This document shows, piece after piece, positions 12,801-24,800 of a stretch of DNA of 64,000 bases. Within the stretch, counting starts at the first letter, position 1, and each line of letters begins with the position of its first letter. The notes under the pieces were generated by a model, which was given only the letters and a program-made list of their open reading frames with translations, ran no database searches and was not told where the DNA came from. The stretch is from Lepidonotus clava. Taxonomy: Eukaryota; Annelida; Polychaeta; Phyllodocida; Polynoidae. The stretch spans positions 35,366,378 to 35,430,377 of the forward strand of contig OW387139.1 of the NCBI GenBank assembly GCA_936440205.1, given 5' to 3'. Made by a program: the position numbers and the translations under genes.

Positions 12801-15800
12801 AAATGCATACAAACCCACAAGCGGTTCTGTGTAATTGACAGACAGACTGACTTGTTTTGACATTGGTATCGCTGCTTGCAATACCTACAGGATCCCCTTT
12901 CTTTCCCTTCACATCTACTTCCCACCATTATACTTCGATGCTTCGTTGCATAGGACTTATAGGAATGTAATAAATATACATGTGCTCATTAAGAACAAAC
13001 TGATTCATTTGGTCATGATTCCACAATAATCTGACAATCTAGCAACAATTATTATTACAACTGTGTTTTGTTTCAGCTGTGATATTAAATATTCATTTGT
13101 CTTCTTTGCTAGAAATTCTTCACCCAACAAAAGATGTGGTATAGAATTATGTGTTTTTCACTTTTGTATTAAGTGTGGGGGCCTTATGTATTTCATTCAT
13201 CTAATAAATTACTTTGTTGTTTTAGCTAGTCCAAGTCATTATCCTCCTTCCTGAAGATTGTGGATCAGCTCCAGACGCAGTTCAGTTACAAAAAGCTGGC
13301 AAGAACACTCACATGAAATGATATTTCTTTATAAAAGTCCAAATATGTGATATACGTCACTGACTTCATGTTAGCATTTCACCAGTCCTTAGGCTAAGTT
13401 CACTTAGTCACTCAACCAAATGCCCCTACCTATCAGTGGAGCTATCCCAGTACCCAGGCTATCAGCCCTCTGTAGGACTCTATTCATGGGTTGATCGAAC
13501 AACTTTGAATGCTAAGAGACAAGGTCTGTTTTATCACTACACTCATGCTGTAGAGTTACCCTCCACTGCACAATACACGAAGGTTCCCTGCTTATATTTT
13601 AGAAACTACCTTTTTTCATCATGATCTTAAACATGGACTGACGCTACATCAGTACAGTATGTTTATTAATAGAAAACAGAATGAAGTATTAAGCTGAGAC
13701 AGTATGTTCACGTATATTATTTTAATGTCAATTGAAGTATTAGAGTTTGCGCTACACACTGTAACATGTTTGACCTTTATTAGCTTAACACATTGGAGAG
13801 GGGACCATGGATTGGTATTGAAACAGCATATCTCAGATATCTCTCACAACCTCTATCAGGTGACCTTTAAAATTCTGGAAGCGGTTTGGAAAACTTTTGG
13901 GAAAGACATGCATCCTATACATTACTTAATGGGTGTTTTTCAAGATCATCCTCAAAAGTTATATTTTGTGGAATGAACTACCCGTAATTCTATTCATACG
14001 TAGTGTGATGAACGGCTATTCAGCCAAAATACATAGAGGTTAAAATAATAGAAATAAGGTAATAATGGAAATAGATGTAAAGAACGAATATGTAAAGAAC
14101 GAATAACGAATATGTAAAGAATGAAGAACGAAATAGATGTAAAGAACGAATATGTAAAGAACGAATAACGAATATGTAAAGAACGAATAACGAAAACGTA
14201 ATGGAACGAAACCCGGAAATATGTAAACCGGAAGTGAAATGTAAACCGGAAACGGAATATATAAACCGGAAGTGACGTCAATTGTAGGTCACGTGACCGA
14301 AGGCAGCCAATCAGGGCTGACCTCTCTAGTATATAAAGGGGCGGTGAGGCCCGAATAAACAGAGTTCTTCAACAGTTCTCCTGGTGTCCAGACGTGTCCT
14401 CTTTCCTGAAACAACCACTAAAGATGAGCCGAATAGAGTAATTAAGTCGAAGTTAGGACAAAACAGTCGAAGTCCGAGATAGGTAGTCGAAACATAGGGT
14501 AAGGGGCCCGAAGGCCCGAAGAACGAGGAACGAGGGAACGAAGTAGGGCACGAAGGCCCGAAGTAGTACCGGAAACCGAGGCGTAGTATGGTACGAAGAC
14601 ATGGGGAGCGGAACGAGGGAGCGAAGTCCGCGGGGACGAGGGCGCGGCGTGCTCGGCCCCACGCTACCAAACAATAGGCGACCGTCGGCCCGTCGCCCCC
14701 GCGGACCGGAACTCAGGGGTGGACCGTTCCCCGGCCGACCCGTACCCCTGCCATAATTTCCCTCCCCCGCAGTCCTCCGTCGACATCGAGTGCCGATCGA
14801 TTCGCTCAGCCCCCCCTCGTGCGCGAGGCACGACTCTAGAAACACATCTCGGTTCTTGGCCCGGATTCCCCGTCCGCCCCGAGACCCGAACAACCCCCAC
14901 GTTCCTCTGTCGTAAGAATCGGCAACCCCGACTTACCAGAGAACGTCACACTGGTGGCAGCGGTGGTGCTGAAATAGGCACATACGGACTTGTGGATCTT
15001 GGGTGTTTCATCGGTATTGGATACTCATGGCGACTGCGGCAGTCTTCGAGCAGATGGATTCTGACGTCGCCTTCAAGGAAGGTGGGGAGGAGAAAGGAGG
15101 TACGAAAACCGAGACCAAAGGGGAGGACACGACCATCATGGGTAGGCAGTTTAATTTTATGGGAACGTCCACCCCGACGGATGAGCAGAATGTGCGGGCT
15201 CAACAACAACAGACCGGCCAGGAAGGAGCGAGTTTGAAGAAGTTCAGTTTACGACCAGAGAAGTATGACGGTAAACCGGATTTCGAAGGATGGATCAACC
15301 AGTTTGAGGAGTACGCAACATTGGGACGCTGGACGGCCGAGGAAAAAGCGGCGATGCTTTTCCTCTCGCTGACGGGAACGGCACGAATGTACTTTGTCAG
15401 ACTCCCGGACAGGGAACGACTCCGTTACTCGGCGAGGGTGGATGCGTTGCGCCGGAGGTTCGGTCAGGAGAAGGACACGTGTAATGCTCTGCAAGAGTTG
15501 GCGGGCTTGAAACGTGTAAAGAACCAGACAGCGAAGGAGTTGGCTGATAATGCCCGGCGACTGGCATCGAGAGCCTACTTCTCCAACGACTACGCTAGCC
15601 AGGAAAAAGCAGCACTACATGCGTTCCAGGCTGCAGTTGGGGAAGACCTTCAGCTGAAGTGTGCAGAGAAAGGATGCAAGACACTAGAGGAGGCGGTAGA
15701 GGTGGTAGAAATACAGGAACGATACTCACGCCGCCTCCTGCGGGCAGTGAAGCCCGAGGAGGACGCCAATACACAGATCATGGCCTTGAACGGTAAGTTG

Positions 15801-18800
15801 GAGGAGATGATGAAAGAATTGGCAGAGGAACGGGAAGCTAGAAGACAAGCAACGGCCCGGAGGGAGGCGTTTAAGAAGCGAAAAGAAGATTTAGAGTGTC
15901 ATCACTGTCACCAGAAGGGCCATTTCGCAAGAGAGTGTTCCCAGCGTCAGGGAAACGGACAGTCGCCGTCGCAGTAAGCGCGGGGCCCCCTTCGGGCGCG
16001 GCGAGAGAAGTAGTAGGCATGGGAGAATGTGGACTTTATGTGGCCGGGACGGTGGGAGAGAATGTCGTCCGTTTTTTGGTTGATACCGGATCTATGATCA
16101 GTCTGCTGTCGGAACGCCTCTGGAGAGAGTGGGGACGAAAAAGAGAAGAACTGGATGGATATGAAGGACGTCTCTGCTCGGTAGATGGTAGTCCGTTGCG
16201 GTGCTATGGATGCACGAACTTGCCAGTGAAATTGGGAACACGCGTGTTGAAGTGGACGTTCATGGTGGCAGACATCGGTAGAGATGAAGGGATCCTGGGA
16301 AACGACTTCGCGGTGAAATACCGGCTGACAGTTAAGCCCCACGCGAGTGCCATCTTCCTGCCCGCCGAGGGGGAGGGAGAGGGGGAACGAATCCCGGGAG
16401 TAGAACAGAGAACGGATGGGATTCGGGCAGTTACCGTCGGAGGACAGGTCGTGCGAATCGAGAAAACGACGGAAATACCCCCACTCCAAGTGACCCGAGT
16501 AACAGTAGTAGCGAGAATGGACATAAGACAGGGTGGACAGCTGGCTGTCATCACCGGCGCTGGATTACCTATGGGACTGGAGGTGATCCCAGGAACGGTG
16601 ACATTGGGAGAAGAAAATGAAGTTTGGGTGGCCAACCGAGGGACCGAGAGCGCGAAATTGGAAACCGGCGGGGTACTCGGAGAAGCCACCTTCGTACAAG
16701 AGGTACGAGGAGTAGGAAGTGAAGCAAAAGAACCCCCAGGAGCGCTCGTTGAAATGATAGGGGAGGCTAAGAAAGACCTGACCACGAAGGAGGGCGAAGA
16801 GCTGGAGAAAGCCATCATGGCCCGGGAACAAATGTTTGCGACCTCGAAACATGAGCTAGGACGGACAGATTTAGTACAACATCGAATTAAAACGGGAGAT
16901 CAGATGCCGATCAAGCAGAGGGTCAGACGGTATCCGGCCACCAGGAGAGAGGAAGAACGAGCACTGGTGGAGGATATGTTAAATTTAGGGATTATCCAAG
17001 AGAGCGGGAGTGCGTGGAGTAGCCCGACCGTTCTAGTCAAAAAGAAGGACGGAGGAACGAGGTTCTGTATTGACTACCGAAAACTGAACCAGGCTACGAA
17101 AGTGGACGCCTATCCGCTCCCGCGGATAGAGGACAGCCTCAACACTTTGGGAGGAAGCCTATTCTTCTGCAGTCTGGATCTCGCGAGCGGATATTGGCAG
17201 GTGGAGATGGCACCGGAGGACCAAGAAAAGACGGCCTTCGTGACTCAAGGAGGATTATATGAGTTCAAAGTGATGCCATTCGGGCTAGTGAACGCCCCAG
17301 CCACCTTCGAGAGACTGATGGAAAGAATCCTCAGAGGAATCGTGTGGGAGGAGTGTCTGGTATACTTGGATGATATACTGGTCTTTGGACCAACGTTCAA
17401 AGTGACTCTGGAAAGATTGGTACGGGTTCTGGACCGGCTGAACGCTGCAGGACTGAAGTTAAAGGCGCGAAAATGTAAGCTGTTCCAGAAGAAGATTCCG
17501 TTCTTGGGGCACGTTGTCTCGTTCAACGGGATCGAACCCGACCCCGAAAAGTGTCGGCAAGTAACCGAGTGGCCGATCCCGCGGGATCTCCACGAGGTAC
17601 GAGCCTTCGTGGGATTATGTTCGTACTATAGAAGGCATATAAACGGCTTCACGGAGTTGGCTGCCCCCTTGTATGAATTGGCAACGAAGGAGGAACCATT
17701 CGTGTGGAGCGCGAGACGACAAGAGGCATTTGATGCGATGAAGAAGGCGCTAACGGAGGCCCCGGTGTTGGGATTCCCGGAGGAAGAAGGACAATGGTGG
17801 CTTGACACAGACGCCAGTGACGTGGGAACGGGAGCCGTGCTATCACAAGAGCAGAGAGGGGAGGAACGGGTGATAGCTTACACGAGCAAAACCCTGGAGT
17901 CAAACGAACGAAAGTATTGCACCACGCGGAAAGAACTGTTGGCGGTGGTGCGAGCTTTGAAGCATTTTCGGTGCTACATCTATGGCCAACGCGTGATAGT
18001 CCGGACGGATAACAGCGCGGTTAGTTGGCTGCAGAGGAGTAAGGAACCGATGGGGCAGGCTGCTCGGTGGATTGAGATCATCGACTCGCATGATGTGTCG
18101 TTCCAACACCGACCGGGCAGGAAGCATGGGAACGCTGACGCGTTGTCCCGGTATCCGTGCAAACAATGTGGAGAGGAGCACGAGAATACCGAACAAGTGA
18201 GAGTAGTGACGCGGGCCCGGGGGTACGAGCCCGGATGGTCCCCGCAGGAGATGAGAGCAGCGCAGAGGAGGGATCGAGATATAGGGCCGATTGTCGCACG
18301 GATGGAAAAAGATGCGGACCGGCCAGGTTGGGAGGCCATATCTCCGGAATCCCGGGAAACAAAGATCCTATGGAGGCAATGGGAACGATTAAGCCTCAGG
18401 GATGGCGTGCTGCATCGGAAGTACTGGGAACTAGAAGGACATGGTTGGAGGAACCAGTTGGTCGTTCCCCGAGGGGAACGGGCCAAGCTGGTAAGGGAAT
18501 ACCATGGAGGCGCGGCAGGAGCGCATTTAGGAGTCGCCAGGACGACGGCCCTGTTGGAACAAGGGTTTTACTGGCCGGGACTCCGGGAAGACGTGCGGAA
18601 GGAATGTCGAGAATGTGATTGCGCGTTGCTGAAAAAGGGGAGAGGAAGACGGGAGCCGCTACATCAGTACATAGTGGGGGAGCCGATGGAACGGCTGGCC
18701 ATGGATGTTTCGGGCCCGTACCCAGTCACCAAACGAGGAAATAAGTATTGCCTGATGGTGGGATGCTATTTCACCAAATGGTTGGAGTGTTTCCCGATCC

Positions 18801-21800
18801 CGGATCAAAAGGCAACGACAGTGGCGAACAAACTGGTTGAAGAAGTAGTAGCACGGTACGGCGCGTTTCGGGAACTACACTCGGATCAAGGCACGAATTT
18901 CGAATCCGAGGTGGTGGCTCAGGTCTGTGCACTATTCGGGATTCACAAAACAAGAACGACGCCGTACCACCCCAGGAGTGACGGGTACATAGAACGAAGT
19001 TTCCGTACTTTGGGGTGTTGTTTGAAAGCCAGCTGCCGAGCGACAGGTCGGGAATGGGACGAGATGGTCCCGCTCGTGATGATGAGTTATAGAGCAACGC
19101 CGCAAGCCAGCACGGGAGTGACACCGAACATGATGATGCTGGGCCGACAGACCATGATGCCGCGACAGGCGATTTATGGGAGACCTCTAGGACCAGAGGA
19201 GGAACCCCGACGGGTAAGCGACTATGTGGAAAGCCTGGAGGAAGGGCTAGTCGCGGCCTATCGGGAGGCCCGGACGGGGCTGAAACGAGCCGCCATCCAT
19301 CAGAAACACGAGTATGATGGGAAGGTGACTCGACGGGAATACCACGCCGGAGAACTGGTCTGGGTGCACGATACGGTAGTGGATAGGGACAAGGGAACGA
19401 AGTTGCGATTTCCATGGATAGGCCCTGCACTGATCGTCAAGGTGCTTGACCGAGGACGGGTGGTAGTACGGAAGAAACGAGGGAAACCGGGGGGGGTGGT
19501 CCATGTGGACCGCCTGGAACCCTACCGAGGACACGCTGCGCCAGCTTGGATGGTAGCTGACCAGCAAGGATACGAGGCTGCACAGTAAATGCTTGGGGTG
19601 GGGCGCGCTAGGGCACGTAAGGAAACGGGGTACCCCCTTTTTGTGATGAAGTCGTTTTCGTGTCTCGATTCCGCAGGTGGAAGAGGACCAAGGGAACGAC
19701 CAAATCGGCGCTACACAGAAAGGCTTTGGCCAAAAAGGACTGATCAACCTGGGGCCATTGAGTCGGGGCGGTGCGTTGACCACTACAGTAGGAGTGCAGG
19801 TCGTTAGGCTGTAGAGATTCGCTACCTAGCTGAAGATTGGTTCTCTTGCGGATGTAATATAGGTGGGAAATGCGGGGTTGGAACGAAAAACGGCGTTCGG
19901 GAGCCACGACGGCCCGAATGTCTAAAGTAGTCCCACGGAGCCGCTTTCCGGTCAGTTCGGAGGAACCACAGCGTGGAAAAGATGGTTGGATTACAACGGA
20001 AGACAGACCCGGTGGCAAGCTGGTGAAGACTTCTGAAGTAATGCCGACTTGGTAATACCGCTTTACAGCGTCCAGGAGACCGGAGGAGAGTAGATGCGGC
20101 ACTCTCGGGAACGTCGGAGGAACGAACGGACGGCTGTAAAAGGCGAGGCCTGAAACGAGGACGGGCTTTAAAGTAGGTCGTAAAAGGAGTAAAAGAGGAC
20201 AAAGAGAACGGGGCGGCGGCGAGGAGATGATAACGCCGAGCCCCTGTGTTCTCCGGGAAGTGTGCGGAAGCACTGTGAGGGCCAAGATGAAAAAGGCAAG
20301 AAAAGGCGACGAGGGATGAAAGGACCGAGGGCGTCCGGTGGGGCAATAAAAGGCCTAGGAAAAACGCGAGGACGGGCGAAGGGCCGCGAGGTAAAGAAAG
20401 CAGGCGAGGCGGTGACCAGCGGCGGGCCCCGGGGACCGGAAAATAGTAGGGGGCGCCACCGTAGAAGTGGATGGTGAGTCTGACGCTAGGGGTCGCTAGT
20501 GCAGGCCACGCCCACTTCCGCCTGCGGCGGCTATAAAAGGCAGAGCGCTCGCCGGAGCAGGTCATTCTGGTCAGCCGACCAGGATTCATCGAATCGCAGA
20601 CGAGCAGACTGAGCTAAGGAGAAGAAAACAAGAAGAAAAGCAGAGAAGCGAGACGAGCAGCATCACCACGAGACAAAAACGGAAACGGCTGACGGGACGA
20701 GCTTCAGGATTGGAACGAGCCCCGAAAGCCCGGAAAACAGACACGATGAGCGGACAGTGCTGGGAAGGACATTGTCACGGAAAGGAGTTTAAGCACTTGG
20801 CCAAGCATATTAAAGGCCAGCACGATGGATTACGGAAGCAGTACTACATGTGCCCGGTGTGTTCGAGTCGAGCCTATTCGACACACCAGGACTGGAGAAA
20901 GCACATGACGGAATCACACGAAGGGAACCTGCAGAGGGGGATGCCGAAGCAAGACCCCCTTCTGAGGCTGGAGTATGCTGCGGCGTTCGCCTTGGACCCG
21001 AAAGGACGACCGCCGTACACCAGTTTCGCCACTGGGGATGAAACGGCGGCCCGGGTAGCCAACATGGAACGGGACTACGCGGTGCGCCATCCAGAGGGGT
21101 TTCAACCCCCTGAGAGGGCGGTGGATAAGGAGGCACCGGAGAGGCCGCGACGGCAGATCCGCATCCCTTACTACCCGAGGGCGTCAAGAGGATCCGAGGA
21201 CAGCGACGCCGAGCAGCTGGAGCAGGTAGCAACCGAAGAAGGATCAGAGGCCGACGAGGCCGGCGAGGGAGCCCAAGCAGCCAAAGCAGCAGGGAAGGGA
21301 CCCCTGGCCGAGGTGGCGGAACGATCGACACCCACGCGTCGTTCCCCTCGGAGGGCCGCAAAAGGAGTACGGAAGGAAGACACCGAGTCGCCGCGAAGCG
21401 CAAGCCGGGCCGTGGTCAACCCGAAACCACTCCTGACACCAGACCAAATATCAGGGTTAGTACAGAGCCGAATTAAGAAGTTAAACGCCCAGGGAGAACC
21501 ACGGGAACCGAGAGGACGAGGACTCCCAGGCAGAGGAAAAGGACGGACATCCACACCCACCCCGAAGCCGGGTTGCTCAGGAATACCACCGGGGGCTGAG
21601 GTGGTGGAATTGGTGAGCTCGTCCGACGACCAACGACCGAAAGTCAAGAAAGAAGAGGAGCCGCTCGCTTTCAAGAGGCCCCCGACGCAGGGATGCCCGA
21701 CGGAGGAGCCGTCGCGAAAGAAGAAGTGGAAAAAGGTCAAGAAAGTCCCGAGAGAATTGGAGGAGGGAACGAGTTCGGACCAGTCGGAGTCAGGCAGGAG

Positions 21801-24800
21801 TATGTCGGCCCGAAGCGATCGGTCTTTGATTATCGCTGAGTCTAGCAGCACGGGAGAGCTGGGACCATCACAGCCTGAGACCTCGACAGGAGTCAAACGG
21901 ACCACGGGACTAGAACCACCTTGTAGCGACGCACAATTTACTATGATGACAGTTCATAAGAAATCGGTGATATACGAATCACGACACCCGAGGTACCCCG
22001 GGTATTTAAAAGGAACAATGAACCGGGAGGGATCGTTCAGGGGTTACCACGAGGCGAGATCCGACCGGGAGCTGGAGGACAGCATTCGGGAAGCACAGGG
22101 AGGTCGGCTGGTGGAAAGAGAAGCATTGTACCTAGGGAGGTTTCTACGCGAGATGGCAGAAAGGCAGGGACTCAAACCGTCGGGGCGAGTGGAGAAAGTA
22201 AAGTATGTTCGGCATGCGGCCAGGCCGGAGGACACGGCGTCGACGGCCTCGACACAGCCGCTGTTCTCTACCCCTACCCCGACGAAAGCAGATTCACCCC
22301 TGGAGAAGATGGTATGTAAGCAGCCGATAGTGCCGCCCCCAGGATTGAAACGAATGAGAGACATTACGGTAGCACCAGACACGCCAGAAACACGGGCGGC
22401 GGTTGACAACCTGACTCGGGCCAGTTTGGGGAGCTCGTTTTTCGGGTCGCAAGGATCGGAAGAGACCCCGGGACCACCGTCACCCGAACGCATGGGATCG
22501 CCGCCAGGACCGGATACCCCACTCAAGGACGAGGACAAACACGGGCGGGCGCTACAACCGCGGGTTGTGATACACAGATTACAAATGCCGGCTGCCCAGT
22601 CCATGGACGAGGAGGTGGAAGACTCAGAGGACATGGAGTTGGGGCAGGCCGAGACCAGAGGGTACGAGCCGGAGAAACAAGAATTGGACGAGTCGGGAGC
22701 GGATTCAGTGTTCGGGTCTATCGGAACGGAGATGCCGACGGCAGGACCATCTAGAGAAACACCGAGACTCAAGTTATTACGGACACAGGCCGTTCACCAG
22801 GTCTTACAGGGACACTTCCCGGTGACGGCGCGAGCGGTACGAGACTGGGACGCGGAAAAGGCCATTCGGGTACAACTGACGTGGCCCCCGAGGGAGGTGC
22901 GAGGAATGACGGCCAAGACAAGAGCAATGGCTTCGGCGTCTATGGCGTTCCTGATGGCACTAGAAACGGGCCGCAAGCCAGAGACATTTGAAGAAGCGAT
23001 GGCGCAGTTCCCGACGGCGGCACTGGGGCCGTTGACCAGGGAGTTCCCGGGGGTCGACCAGCTAGTTAACGAACACAACCGGACCGTCCAATTGGCTCAG
23101 ACCCTAGTGATGCACAAAAACGAGGATCAACTGGATGACTTGTTGAAGGCGACAAGAGAGGCGGAAAAACAGAGCGGAATGGTGGATCAGCTTCTCGAGC
23201 TCCCCGCTAGGGAGGAGAGACTGTTGCTGCCGATCCGACGCCAAGAGGAAGGGTGAAGTAGATGCTGCTCGAGGTCTTGCACGGAAGAAAAACAGCGCGA
23301 CGGAACCAGAGGCGGAAGATGGCGCGTCGCGAGTCGGGTGGGGAGGGATTACGGGGCGTTGGCTCCTCACCCATAGTGTCAAACCCCCAGGGAGAGAACC
23401 GGGCCGAGGCGGAGGTACCTGAGCCGCACAGGAGGCCGAAGCCTGGATAAAAGACTCTCCTGGAGACCGCTGGACGGGCCCGAAAACTTTACTTAAACTC
23501 ATCGGGAACGGACTGGCGGGCTCGAACATTCTTATCTTAATTTATTCTTATTAGTTTCTTTATGGAAACCTTCTTGCGGAAGTGAACGAAACCACATGTG
23601 TTAGGAGGTGTTGAGCGTAATCAGCGAGCTGGAGGGTCCATGACTGGAATGAACTTACCAAGCCTGCGGGGCGAATACGGGACGGAAGGAGGCGCTAGGA
23701 GGAAAAACAAGTTTGTAGCTGTTCCTCTTCTTCCCTGGAGCCCGCTGCGTTGGTTGGGACCGAGCAGATGGAACGGGATCGTCCGGTCGCGGAAATGGAT
23801 AACGGGCCGGGCGACCCGGGAGCGAGAGTGAAAGTTGGGAGGCGGAATCGAGGAAAGGAAATCAGAAAGGACGGATAGTGTTGTCATTGTAGTCTTTGAG
23901 TCGACGGTCGTGCCGGGGTAAATAAGGTACCGGTGGGCCGGCGACTCGCCGCTGGAGGAAAGGCTGGCGCGGGCCAAGACTGAAAACCCTTCTCCCGCGC
24001 TGCCTTGAGCGATCTGGAGGCGAGGAAGAGACGACCTCTGTCCTCTAGCGGCACTTCTACTTCCTGCAACTTTGTCTTCTTGATTTTGGATGGATCGATC
24101 AGAATGTGGATGAACCCGGATTCATGTACCATCATCTTCTGAGTTTCCTTGTCTTCAGCCTCTTACCGCATACGAAGAGCGGCAAAATGGAATTTTTCGA
24201 CCTGAATGCTGGTTTTATCGTGCCAGAGTTGATGCAGCGAGTCGTGAAAGGATTGCGGCGAGTCGTAGATGTCTCCCGGAGGACCAAGGCACGAGCAGGG
24301 ACGATAACTTAGGAGCCCTGGCTCGTGACCGACCGTGATATATAGTAAAAACAATACATGAACGAGAAACGGAAAAAAATTTAATAGACTTACTAAAAAC
24401 TTATATTAATCTCTCACCTGCTGTAACGACAGAGACTCCTTCCATGTCATATTTCCTGATGTCTTCTTCCCAAGGAACGAAACAAAATAGTCTTTGAAAC
24501 ATATAGGGAAGTAATCTTTGCAATATACAGGGAGGTGGTGCTTGGAACGTCGGCTGCGGATGCCCTGATAGACAAATCAAGAGGTCTGCAAAGAGCGACG
24601 AGGAGCGATCCTTCTTGGAGTTCATCGGATGAGTTCTCTATACATGCTATTTTATTGTGAATGGGCCCGTTCCGGATCTCAAACGTTGACGTTGGGTGCA
24701 GGTCCCAGTTGATGTCGTCCATCTTCACTTTCTACGGCTTCTTCTTCTCCTTCTCACTAATATCTTCAACTTACCAACTTCGAACCGTCGAGCAGCCCGG

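Noticed and set aside
14326-14900. Minus-strand open frames in the LTRs as genes
   Set aside because: They recur identically in both LTRs, are arginine/proline-rich and result from base composition on the antisense strand.
20746-23256. Envelope gene in the Gypsy element
   Set aside because: No signal peptide, membrane helix, cysteine pattern or cleavage site is visible, while zinc fingers and low-complexity charged regions are.
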